DNA from: Proruminimicrobium sp964487915
GTDB lineage: Bacteria; Elusimicrobiota; Endomicrobiia; Endomicrobiales; Endomicrobiaceae
Length of the DNA stretch: 64,000 nt
Assembly (NCBI GenBank): GCA_964487915.1
Contig: CAZASN010000001.1
Span: 124,001-188,000 of the forward strand
Direction of reading: 5' to 3'
Each line of letters begins with the position of its first letter. The stretch's first letter is position 1. Below are positions 1-7,771 of this stretch, in pieces. The notes under the pieces were generated by a model that made no database searches, had not been told where the DNA came from, and worked only from the letters and a program-made list of their open reading frames with translations. The position numbers and the translations under genes are program-made.

Positions 1-647
1 GTTTTAACGATTTAAAAAAATCAGGCGGCAAAGCAAAAGCTGCTTCTGCGCTGCTTGATTTTGTCGTAAAAAATAAAAATACGATAACGCAGAGAGAATA
101 TATAAGAGAAATATCCCAGAGATTGAATCTTGAAGAAGAAATACTCTGGCAGGAATTTAAAAAAAGAAAAATTTTTAAGACTGAAAATATAACAAAGCAG
201 GATTTGTTAATTAAAGATAAAAAAGACAAAGAAGAAAAAACTTTGGAAGAAGAAATGATAAAATTTCTTCTGTCGCAAGATTGCAGGAATTTTGCCGACA
301 AATTGGACGGTGAGTTTTGGACGTCCGAAAAATGCCGGAAAATACACGGGTTTTTAAAAGAAAAAAAAGACGTCGCGGCTGCGGAAATATTATCCAAACT
401 TGAAGATGATGACGCGAGATGGTTTTCCGGTTTGGCGATTGAAGCGACAGCAAAGACGGGCGATTTGCAGGAAATTTTTGATTCTTTATACAGGGATATT
501 CAGTCCGAGAAACTCAAAAACGCGAGAAAAAGGCTTGAAAAAGAAATATTGCTTATGACTGACGGAAAAATTCCGGTAGACGCTGAAAAAATTAAGGAAT
601 ATAATTTATTAACCTCTAAAATAAAAGGTTCGGGGAAAAACAAATGA
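1..647 (+). CDS. dnaG: DNA primase DnaG, C-terminal part (5' end outside window)
   Basis: The frame is open from the first bases of the window and ends at TGA 645-647, so about 214 C-terminal residues are present. The early residues (KAKAASALLDFV...REYIREISQRL...EEILWQEF) match the stretch of bacterial primase that follows the TOPRIM core, where a leucine-rich helix leads into the helicase-interacting region. The rest is a charged, helical domain of the kind that binds DnaB. The zinc-binding and TOPRIM domains lie upstream of the window. The stop overlaps the rpoD start (ATGA), the classic dnaG-rpoD macromolecular-synthesis pairing, which supports the call. A TTG at 123 could be read as a start, but homology clearly runs upstream of it, so it is an internal leucine codon. 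Confidence 0.85.
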   Translation, partial: FNDLKKSGGKAKAASALLDFVVKNKNTITQREYIREISQRLNLEEEILWQEFKKRKIFKTENITKQDLLIKDKKDKEEKTLEEEMIKFLLSQDCRNFADKLDGEFWTSEKCRKIHGFLKEKKDVAAAEILSKLEDDDARWFSGLAIEATAKTGDLQEIFDSLYRDIQSEKLKNARKRLEKEILLMTDGKIPVDAEKIKEYNLLTSKIKGSGKNK

Positions 648-2368
648 CAAAAAAAGATCTTTTTAAAAGTTTGATTGAAATCGGCAAGGAACAGGGGTAT
701 GTCACTTACGATGAAATAAACAAGCATATTTCGGAAAACGACATGACTTCCGACAAGATTGACAATCTTTTTATAAAATTCAGCGAACTCGGAATAAATA
801 TAGTAGACAAACAGCAGACGTCAACCAAAAAAGCGAAAAATAATGTAGCCGAAACGTCGGATATAGTCGTAAAAACAAGCGATGACGACGAAATGAATCC
901 AGTAAGAATGTATCTGACGGAAATGGCGAAAGTTCCGCTGCTGCAGAGAAACGTGGAAGTTGAACTGGCAAAAAACGTAAGAGAAAACGAAAAGAAATTA
1001 ACTTATATAGTTTTGGAATCGCCTCTTATCATAAAAGAAGTGAAAAGCTGGGATACTTTGATAGAGCAGGACGAGATGACTCCCAAGGAGCTTATGCCCA
1101 GAGGCAGAAAATCTACGGCGCAGCTCAGAAATATGAGAATTAAGGTTAAGGAAACCGTAAAAAAAATAGGGCAGCTGGAAAAAAATATAGAAACTGTTTC
1201 GGCAAAACTTAAACAAAAAGGATTGTCGGAAAAAGAAAAAGCGAAACTTACCGAGAAAAAGACCGCTTTAAGGGGAGAAGTAATTTCGCTTATAATAGGC
1301 CTTAATCTTAATCAGGATAAAGTAAAGAGATTAATCAATAAAATAAAAATTACCGCAAGCAAACTTAACTCTATAACTTTGGAATTGGAAAAAATAGAAA
1401 GAAAATATAAAATGCCGGTTGCAAAACTGCAGGCTTTATATAAACAGTTTTCCACGGGTAAAATTACCGCGGCCGCTTTTAAAAAACAATCCGGAAATTT
1501 TGTAGCGGTTGAGACGGCCGAAGATATTTCAAATATAGAGTCGCTTCTTGCAAAACAAACCAATATAAAAGAAGGTTTTTCAATTACCACGGCGGAGCTT
1601 CTTGAAACCGACAGAAAAATAAGAGAACTTGAAGAAGTCATACACAGAGACAAGATGAAACTTATAGAGGCGAATTTCAGGCTGGTCGTTTCAATAGCAA
1701 AGAAACACGTCGGCATCAGCAGCCTTGAATTGTCGGATTTGATACAGGAAGGAAATTTAGGACTTTCAAAAGCCGTTGAAAAATTTGAATGGAAAAGAGG
1801 TTTTAAATTTTCAACGTACGCAACGTGGTGGATAAGACAGTCCATAAACAGAGCTATAGCCGATCAGGCAAGAACCATAAGAATTCCCGTCCACATGAAA
1901 GAGCTTATTTCAAAATTAACGAAACTAAAAAAGAAATTCCAGCAGGATCAGGGAAGAGAACCGACTACCGAAGAATACGGCAAAATACTCAGAATGTCAA
2001 CCGACAGAGTGAGAAAAATACTGAAAATGATGCAGGAACCGGTATCTCTTGCTACGCCCGTAGGCGAAGAAGAAGATTCAAAGCTGGAAGATTTTATAGA
2101 AGATCAAAACAGTCCTAATCCGGTTACGAAAACTCATCAGTACAGACTGCAGATAGAACTTGAAAAAGTTTTAAATTCTTTGACTCCCAGAGAAGCCGAA
2201 ATAATAAGGTTAAGATACGGAATAGGAGTAGGATATCCTTCAACTCTTGAGGAAGTGGGCAAAAAATTCGGAGTTACCAGAGAAAGAGTCAGACAGATAG
2301 AGGCAAAAGCGATAAGAAAATTAAGGCATCCAAGCAGATGCAAATCTTTAAAAGAATATTTGGAATAA
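644..2368 (+). CDS. rpoD: RNA polymerase primary sigma factor (RpoD/SigA)
   Basis: This is a 574-residue housekeeping sigma factor. Residues 1-60 form a region 1.1-like domain. Region 1.2 starts near residue 85 (NPVRMYLTEM). A lysine-rich, probably coiled-coil non-conserved region spans about 150-330. Region 2 carries the canonical core-binding and -10-recognition signature (NLGLSKAVEKFEW, FSTYATWWIRQSI, RTIRIPVHM). Region 4 ends in a helix-turn-helix (TLEEVGKKFGVTRERVRQIE) that reads the -35 box. It is translationally coupled to dnaG by a 4-bp ATGA overlap. The intact region 2 and 4 motifs fit the good TTGACA/TATAAT-type promoters seen elsewhere in the window. Confidence 0.97.
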   Translation: MTKKDLFKSLIEIGKEQGYVTYDEINKHISENDMTSDKIDNLFIKFSELGINIVDKQQTSTKKAKNNVAETSDIVVKTSDDDEMNPVRMYLTEMAKVPLLQRNVEVELAKNVRENEKKLTYIVLESPLIIKEVKSWDTLIEQDEMTPKELMPRGRKSTAQLRNMRIKVKETVKKIGQLEKNIETVSAKLKQKGLSEKEKAKLTEKKTALRGEVISLIIGLNLNQDKVKRLINKIKITASKLNSITLELEKIERKYKMPVAKLQALYKQFSTGKITAAAFKKQSGNFVAVETAEDISNIESLLAKQTNIKEGFSITTAELLETDRKIRELEEVIHRDKMKLIEANFRLVVSIAKKHVGISSLELSDLIQEGNLGLSKAVEKFEWKRGFKFSTYATWWIRQSINRAIADQARTIRIPVHMKELISKLTKLKKKFQQDQGREPTTEEYGKILRMSTDRVRKILKMMQEPVSLATPVGEEEDSKLEDFIEDQNSPNPVTKTHQYRLQIELEKVLNSLTPREAEIIRLRYGIGVGYPSTLEEVGKKFGVTRERVRQIEAKAIRKLRHPSRCKSLKEYLE

Positions 2369-2384
2369 ATACCGTTTTTATTCG

Positions 2385-2414
2385 TTGACAGTTTATTTTT
2401 AAAAATATTAAAAT
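2385..2414 (+). promoter_or_regulatory. Sigma-70 promoter for the guaB3-pst operon
   Basis: A perfect -35 box TTGACA (2385-2390) is followed after 18 bp by TAAAAT (2409-2414, five of six matches). It lies in the short rpoD-guaB3 gap, about 37 bp before the guaB3 start. It is the only good promoter seen before the pst genes, so these are probably expressed from it by readthrough. Confidence 0.65.
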
Positions 2415-2450
2415 AGTTAAAATAATAAATTAAAACAGGTGGTATTTAAA

Positions 2451-3614
2451 ATGGGTTTTTACATTGGAAGAGACAGAGAAGCAAGAAGAGCATACGGCTT
2501 TGACGAAGTGGCGATAGTTCCCGGCACCGAGACTGCAAATCCGGAAGAAGTTGACGTAAACACTTCAGTCGGTCCTCTTAAACTTGAAATTCCTTTTTTG
2601 GCAAGCGCAATGGACGGAGTAGTTGACGTAAATTTTGCTATAGCCATGGGAAAACTGGGCGGTCTTGCGGTTTTAAATCTTGACGGAGTTCAGACAAAAT
2701 ATAAAGATCCGGCGGCAGTGCTTGATAAAATAGCCTCTGCAAGTCCCGAAGAAGCCACGGCGCTTGTTCAGAGCGTTTATAAAGAGCCTATAAAAACGGA
2801 ATTAATAACGGAAAGAGTAAAACAAATAAAAGCTGCCGGCGTAAAAGCCGCAGTTTCATGCATACCGGCAAATGCCGAAAAATTCGGAAAAATTGCCCAG
2901 GATGCCGGAGCCGACATATTCGTAGCTCAGGGTACGGTTATAACGGTTAAACATAAAGCGACGCAGTATACGCCGATAGATTTGGCTAAATTCTGCCAGA
3001 AAACAATGAATATTCCCGTAATACTCGGAAACGTCGTATCATATCAGGCTGCGCTTGAACTTATGGAAACGGGATGCGCCGCGATACTTGTAGGCGTCGG
3101 ACCGGGAGCCGCATGTACTTCAAGAGGCGTTTTGGGAATAGGAGTTCCGCAGGTTACCTCAACGGTTGACTGCGCAAACGCAAGAGATTTTTACTTTAAG
3201 AAAACAGGAAAATACGTTTCAATAATTACCGACGGCGGAATGAATTCCGGCGGAGATATATGCAAAGCTTTTGCTTCCGGAGCCGATGCGGTTATGGTCG
3301 GATCTGCTTTTGCAAGAACGCATGAAGCGCCCGGCAGAGGTTATCACTGGGGTATGGCTACGCCTCATCATAATTTGCCCAGAGGAACAAGAGTCAGAGT
3401 AGGCGTAACGGGATCTCTTGAAGAAATTCTTTACGGACCTGCAAGTCTCGACGACGGAACCCAAAATTTGGTCGGAGCGCTCAGAACATGTATGGGAACG
3501 GTAGGAGCTATGACGATAAAAGAAATGCAGATGGCGGAACTTATAATAGCTCCGGATATAAAATCGGAAGGCAAGTTGTTTCAGAGAGCGCAAAGAATCG
3601 GTATGTGCAAATAA
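2451..3614 (+). CDS. guaB3: GuaB3-type IMP dehydrogenase (no CBS domains)
   Basis: This protein of about 387 residues is a TIM-barrel IMP dehydrogenase/GMP reductase family member of the short GuaB3 type. The N-terminus (GRDREARRAYGFDEVAIVPG) is typical of GuaB3, and no CBS-domain insertion is present. The active-site loop GPGAACTSRGVLGIGVPQV has the catalytic cysteine, and the phosphate-binding DGG and GADAVMVGSAFA segments follow. It would oxidise IMP to XMP with NAD in guanine nucleotide synthesis. The ATG at 2451 is chosen because AGGTGG at 2437-2442 is its ribosome-binding site; a GTG at 2439 lies inside that site. The pst genes follow after 18 bp, so it appears to head their operon. Confidence 0.85.
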   Translation: MGFYIGRDREARRAYGFDEVAIVPGTETANPEEVDVNTSVGPLKLEIPFLASAMDGVVDVNFAIAMGKLGGLAVLNLDGVQTKYKDPAAVLDKIASASPEEATALVQSVYKEPIKTELITERVKQIKAAGVKAAVSCIPANAEKFGKIAQDAGADIFVAQGTVITVKHKATQYTPIDLAKFCQKTMNIPVILGNVVSYQAALELMETGCAAILVGVGPGAACTSRGVLGIGVPQVTSTVDCANARDFYFKKTGKYVSIITDGGMNSGGDICKAFASGADAVMVGSAFARTHEAPGRGYHWGMATPHHNLPRGTRVRVGVTGSLEEILYGPASLDDGTQNLVGALRTCMGTVGAMTIKEMQMAELIIAPDIKSEGKLFQRAQRIGMCK

Positions 3615-3632
3615 TTTAAACAGGTCTATTGC

Positions 3633-4496
3633 TTGAAAAAATACGGAGAGGTATTGTTTCTGTTGGTGTTGTTTTTTGCATCCTGTTCCAGAGGACAAGA
3701 TGCTTCTTCCGGCGTTGCAATGCAGATAAAAGGTTCGGACACAATTGTAAATCTCGTTCAGGTTTGGGCGGAAGAGTACGTTAAATTGCATAATGAATGC
3801 AATATAGGCGTTACGGGCGGAGGAAGCGGAACAGGTTTTGCCGCTCTTTTAAACAGCACCTGCGATATTGCGATGGCTTCAAGGCAGGCTGAAGACAGAG
3901 AAATAGAACTGGCAAAAGCAAAAAATATAGAATATAAAGAATTTATAGTCGGTCTGGACGGACTTGCAGTTTTAGTTAATAAAAATAATCCCGTGAATCA
4001 TCTTACGATGAACCAGTTGCGGGATATTTTTATGGCTAAAATTACGAACTGGAAAGAAGTCGGCGGAGAAGACAGAAAAATTGTCATTCTTTCAAGAGAA
4101 AGCAATTCCGGCACGCATATGTTTTTTAAAGAGCATGTTATAAGGCGCGGAGATAAAAAAAACAAAGATGAGTTTTCGCCGAGCGCTCTTCTTATGCCGT
4201 CTTCGCAGGCTATTTTTGACGAGATATACCAGAATCCCAACGCTTTGGGATATACCGGTATGGGTTTTATAAACGATAACGTTAAAGCTTTATCAATATC
4301 AAACTGGAATTCGGCGGTATTTGTGTATCCGAGTCTTGAAAACGTAAAGTCGGGAATGTATCCGATATCAAGACCTTTATTTTTATACACAAACGGACAG
4401 CCTAATAAAACGGCGAAAGATTTTATAGATTTTTCATTATCGGAAAGAGGGCAGAAGATTGTCGCTGAAACGGATTTTGTCCCTATCAGGAAATAA
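3633..4496 (+). CDS. pstS: Phosphate ABC transporter substrate-binding lipoprotein PstS
   Basis: This 287-residue exported phosphate-binding protein begins with a lysine-poor signal peptide ending in the lipobox FFASC (Cys18), so the mature protein should be anchored to a membrane by lipid. PBP-like motifs follow: a GSDTIVNLVQVWAEEY start of the fold, SGTGFAALL, CDIAMASR and ESNSGTHMFFKEHV, the last being the usual phosphate-contacting SGT region. The start codon is TTG at 3633, which gives a complete signal peptide; no in-frame ATG lies near it. It stands 18 bp after guaB3 and 2 bp before pstC, so it is in an operon. I see no Pho-box-like repeat upstream. Confidence 0.9.
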   Translation: MKKYGEVLFLLVLFFASCSRGQDASSGVAMQIKGSDTIVNLVQVWAEEYVKLHNECNIGVTGGGSGTGFAALLNSTCDIAMASRQAEDREIELAKAKNIEYKEFIVGLDGLAVLVNKNNPVNHLTMNQLRDIFMAKITNWKEVGGEDRKIVILSRESNSGTHMFFKEHVIRRGDKKNKDEFSPSALLMPSSQAIFDEIYQNPNALGYTGMGFINDNVKALSISNWNSAVFVYPSLENVKSGMYPISRPLFLYTNGQPNKTAKDFIDFSLSERGQKIVAETDFVPIRK

Positions 4497-4498
4497 TA

Positions 4499-5368
4499 AT
4501 GTTTAGAAACGCAACAGATTCAATAATGGAAAAAGTTGTTTTTATATGCGGAATACTGACGATAGTATTTGTCATTTTAATATTTGGTTTTTTATTTAAA
4601 GAAGGTTTTTCTTTTTTTAAAGAGTACGGAATTTTTAATTTTTTAACCGGTAAATTATGGTATCCTACGTCAAATCCGGCGATGTACGGCGTTTTGTCTT
4701 TGATAGTCGGTTCGCTTCTTGTAACTTTGGGGGCAATAGCGATAGCGGTTCCGCTGGGAATTATGGCTGCGTTGTATATTGCCGAAATAGCGCCGGCATG
4801 GATAAGAGACGTTTTAAAATCGGGCGTTGAACTTATGGCCGCTATTCCGTCTGTCGTTATAGGATTTGTCGGAATGGTTACGCTTGTTCCTATGGTAAGA
4901 ACTTTGTTTGATATTCCTACCGGTCTTACCGCTTTTTCAGGGTCAATAATGCTTGCTTTTATGGCTATGCCTACGATAGTTTCAATTTCGGAGGACGCTA
5001 TAAGGTCGGTTCCGTGGTCTTATAAAGAAGGCGCCTATGCTTTAGGCGCTACAAAATGGCAGACAATAAGAAGAATAGTTTTAAAAACGGCAATGCCGGG
5101 AATTATCGCGGCGGTTATGCTTGGCATAGGCAGGGTTATCGGAGAAACTATGGCCGTTATGATGATAACCGGAAATGCCGCGCACATACCGTCTTCAATA
5201 TTTGAACCCGTCAGAACTTTAACCGCAACAATCGCGGCCGAAATGGGCGAAACGGTAAAAGGCGGTCTTCATTACAGAGCGCTTTTTGCGATAGGATTGG
5301 TATTGTTTGCGATAACGTTTATCATAAATTTTATAGCTGATTTATTTTTAAATAAAAACAGGAAATAA
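4499..5368 (+). CDS. pstC: Phosphate ABC transporter permease PstC
   Basis: This 289-residue inner-membrane permease of the Pst high-affinity phosphate importer has six predicted membrane segments. The cytoplasmic coupling loop carries the EAA-type motif (EGAYALGATKWQTIRRIVLKTAMPG in part, around residues 177-200) that contacts the ATPase. The conserved IGRVIGETMAVMMITGN stretch typical of PstC follows. The start is 2 bp after the pstS stop, and its own stop overlaps the pstA start, so both are translated from one message. Length and motif order are normal for the family. Confidence 0.95.
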   Translation: MFRNATDSIMEKVVFICGILTIVFVILIFGFLFKEGFSFFKEYGIFNFLTGKLWYPTSNPAMYGVLSLIVGSLLVTLGAIAIAVPLGIMAALYIAEIAPAWIRDVLKSGVELMAAIPSVVIGFVGMVTLVPMVRTLFDIPTGLTAFSGSIMLAFMAMPTIVSISEDAIRSVPWSYKEGAYALGATKWQTIRRIVLKTAMPGIIAAVMLGIGRVIGETMAVMMITGNAAHIPSSIFEPVRTLTATIAAEMGETVKGGLHYRALFAIGLVLFAITFIINFIADLFLNKNRK

Positions 5369-6225
5369 TGAATTTAAAATTAAACCCTAAATTATCTCAG
5401 AAACTGGCGTTTTCAGTTTTATTTTTAGCCACGGTATTCGTTATTCTCCCGGTTATAATAATTATTTTTAACATAGTTAAAAACGGTTATTCGGCTATTT
5501 CTTGGGAATTTTTATTTTCAATGCCGAAAGACGGTATGAGAGCCGGCGGAATATTTCCAGCCATCATAGGAACTCTTTCAATAGTTTTGGCCGCAATAGC
5601 AATTACTCTTCCGATAGGAGTGTTGGCGGCGATTTATTTAAACGAATACGCAAAAGATAATATGCTTACAAGAATCATCAAACTGGCGATAGTAAATCTC
5701 GCCGGAGTTCCCTCGGTTGTTTACGGTCTTTTCGGACTTGGCATCTTTGTTATGCTTTTAGGCTGCGGAGTTTCAATTCTTGCAGGCGCGCTTACGCTTT
5801 CAATTATGGAGCTTCCCGTTATAATAACAACGGCTCGCGCGGCTTTAAACAGCGTTCCTTATCCTTTCAGAGAAGCCAGCTGGTCTTTGGGAGTCAGCCG
5901 CTGGCAGACGATAAGATATGTCGTTCTGCCGAATGCTTTGCCGGGCATTATGACAGGCGCAATTTTAAGCATAGCGAGAATATCCGGAGAAACGGCTCCG
6001 ATTTTATTTACGGCCGCGGCTTTCTACGTTCCGCATCTTCCTAATTCAATGTTTGACCAGGTAATGGCTCTGCCGTATCATTTGTATATTATTTCAACTC
6101 AGATTCCGAATATGCCTAAAAATATAATTTTCGGCACGGCTTTAGTTCTTCTGATGCTTGTGCTTTCAATGAGTTTAATAGCTATCGTAGCAAGAATATA
6201 TTTCAGGAAAACCAGAAAATGGTAG
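5368..6225 (+). CDS. pstA: Phosphate ABC transporter permease PstA
   Basis: This 285-residue second permease subunit of the phosphate importer has six membrane segments. The EAA loop is seen as REASWSLGVSRWQTIRYVVLPNALPG in part (about residues 168-193), followed by ARISGETAPILFTAA, the PstA hallmark. The N-terminus has the usual long first membrane helix. Its ATG overlaps the pstC stop by one base and its end overlaps the start of the first PstB by 7 bp, indicating tight translational coupling. Nothing is unusual in sequence or length. Confidence 0.95.
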   Translation: MNLKLNPKLSQKLAFSVLFLATVFVILPVIIIIFNIVKNGYSAISWEFLFSMPKDGMRAGGIFPAIIGTLSIVLAAIAITLPIGVLAAIYLNEYAKDNMLTRIIKLAIVNLAGVPSVVYGLFGLGIFVMLLGCGVSILAGALTLSIMELPVIITTARAALNSVPYPFREASWSLGVSRWQTIRYVVLPNALPGIMTGAILSIARISGETAPILFTAAAFYVPHLPNSMFDQVMALPYHLYIISTQIPNMPKNIIFGTALVLLMLVLSMSLIAIVARIYFRKTRKW

Positions 6226-6971
6226 ACAAAATAAAAGTTAAAAATTTAAGTTGTTTTTATAACGGCAAAGAGGTTTTGAAATCTCTTAATATCAACGTCG
6301 TTAAAAATGAAATTCTTACGATTATAGGCCCTTCAAACAGCGGTAAGACGTCTTTTTTAAGAACATTAAACAGAATGAATGACAATAACGTAAATTATTC
6401 AAGAAGCGGCGAAGTTTTTATTGACGATAAAAATATATTTAAAATGAATCAGGAAGTTTTAAGAACAAGAGTCGGAATGCTTTTTGCGATGCCGATTCCG
6501 CTGCCGATGTCAATATATGAAAATATTGCATACGCGCCTAAAAGAATAGGTTTGCTGTCAAAAAAAAGCGAAATAGACGCCGTTGTTGAAAAAGCGCTCA
6601 AAGACGCGTCTTTATGGGATGAGGTGAAAGACAGGCTTGACCATTCGGCCATAAAACTTTCCGGAGGGCAGCAGCAGAGACTTTGCATAGCTAGAATTTT
6701 GGCGATAGAACCGGAAGTTATTTTATTTGACGAACCGTGTTCGGGGCTTGATCCTATTTCGACGTCAAAAGTTGAAGAAGCGATGATAAGATTAAAACAA
6801 AAATATACGATAATTTTAGTAACCAATAACGTAAAGCAGGCGTCCAGAGTCGGAGACAGAACGGCGTTTTTTCTTATGGGGGAATTGGTTGAACTCAGCG
6901 AAACGGCGAAAATGTTCGTAGCGGCGCAGGATAAAAGAACAGAGGATTATATAACCGGCAGATTCGGATAA
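6219..6971 (+). CDS. PstB-type ATPase 1 with degenerate Q-loop and H-loop
   Basis: This 250-residue ABC ATPase is of the PstB family. Walker A (GPSNSGKTS), the signature LSGGQQQR (147-151 for LSGGQ) and Walker B with its glutamate (VILFDEP) are intact. Two residues needed for a normal catalytic site are gone. The Q-loop, usually FQRPNPFP, reads FAMPIPLP with Ala90 in place of Gln. The H-loop, usually VTHN, reads VTNN with Asn203 in place of His. Its ATP site should therefore bind but hydrolyse poorly, while its signature motif can still complete the site of a partner. The next gene has exactly the complementary defect. It overlaps the pstA end by 7 bp and lies 4 bp before the second ATPase. 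I leave the symbol blank because it is a diverged paralogue. Confidence 0.9.
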   Translation: MVDKIKVKNLSCFYNGKEVLKSLNINVVKNEILTIIGPSNSGKTSFLRTLNRMNDNNVNYSRSGEVFIDDKNIFKMNQEVLRTRVGMLFAMPIPLPMSIYENIAYAPKRIGLLSKKSEIDAVVEKALKDASLWDEVKDRLDHSAIKLSGGQQQRLCIARILAIEPEVILFDEPCSGLDPISTSKVEEAMIRLKQKYTIILVTNNVKQASRVGDRTAFFLMGELVELSETAKMFVAAQDKRTEDYITGRFG

Positions 6972-6975
6972 TATT

Positions 6976-7740
6976 ATGGAAAATACAGCGGCAATAAAAG
7001 TTAAAAATCTTGATTTATACTATACGAAATTCCAGGCTATAAAGGATGTGAGTGTGGAATTTAAAAGCAACCAGATAACGGCGCTGATAGGCCCGTCGGG
7101 CTGCGGTAAATCAACGCTTCTCAGAACGTTAAACAGAATTAACGATACAATTGAAGGCGTAAAAATTACGGGCGAAGTTGTAATTTACGGTAAAAATATA
7201 TATGCCGAAGACGCCGACGTTGACAGAATAAGAAGAAACGTCGGTATGGTTTTTCAGCGTCCGAACCCGTTTCCTTTATCGGTCTACGACAATGTCGCTT
7301 TCGGACTGCAGATTAACAGAATAGTAAAAAGCAAATCGGAAACGGATCAAATTGTAAAAGAAAGCCTTGAAGACGTCCAGCTTTGGGACGATTTAAAAGA
7401 TAAATTAAAAAATAACGCTTTAAGTTTGTCTCTTGAACAGCAGCAGAGATTATGCATAGCCAGAGTCGTCGCGGTAAAACCGCAGGTTATTCTTCTTGAC
7501 GAGCCGTGTTCGTCGCTAGATCCTATGGCTACGGCGCATATTGAGGAACTGATGCAGGAATTGAAAGAAAAATATACGATAGTCATAGTAACGCATAATA
7601 TGCAGCAGGCCGCCAGAATTTCCAAAGAAACCGGTTATATGCTGCTAGGAAAACTGATAGAGTTTGATAAAACCGAAAAAATATTTACAAATCCTTCGCA
7701 AAAAGAAACCGAAGATTATGTCTCAGGCCGTTTTGGATAA
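6976..7740 (+). CDS. pstB: PstB-type ATPase 2 with degenerate signature motif
   Basis: This 254-residue phosphate-transport ATPase has canonical Walker A (GPSGCGKST), Q-loop (FQRPNPFP, Gln94), Walker B (VILLDEPCSSLD) and H-loop (VTHN, His207). The ABC signature, normally LSGGQQQR, is LSLEQQQR (LSLEQ at 151-155): both glycines that hold the partner's ATP are replaced by Leu and Glu. A homodimer would therefore have two impaired sites. A heterodimer with the preceding ATPase would pair this protein's good Walker/Q/H residues with that protein's intact LSGGQ, giving one competent and one dead site. That is inference from motifs, but the complementarity is exact. Confidence 0.92.
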   Translation: MENTAAIKVKNLDLYYTKFQAIKDVSVEFKSNQITALIGPSGCGKSTLLRTLNRINDTIEGVKITGEVVIYGKNIYAEDADVDRIRRNVGMVFQRPNPFPLSVYDNVAFGLQINRIVKSKSETDQIVKESLEDVQLWDDLKDKLKNNALSLSLEQQQRLCIARVVAVKPQVILLDEPCSSLDPMATAHIEELMQELKEKYTIVIVTHNMQQAARISKETGYMLLGKLIEFDKTEKIFTNPSQKETEDYVSGRFG

Positions 7741-7771
7741 TTCTTTTAACGGATATTCACGGAGTATCTAA

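Noticed and set aside
123..200. TTG at 123 as the start of a separate small gene
   Set aside because: The primase frame and homology continue upstream to the first base; it is an internal codon of dnaG.
2439..2450. GTG at 2439 as guaB3 start
   Set aside because: It lies in the AGGTGG ribosome-binding site of the ATG at 2451.
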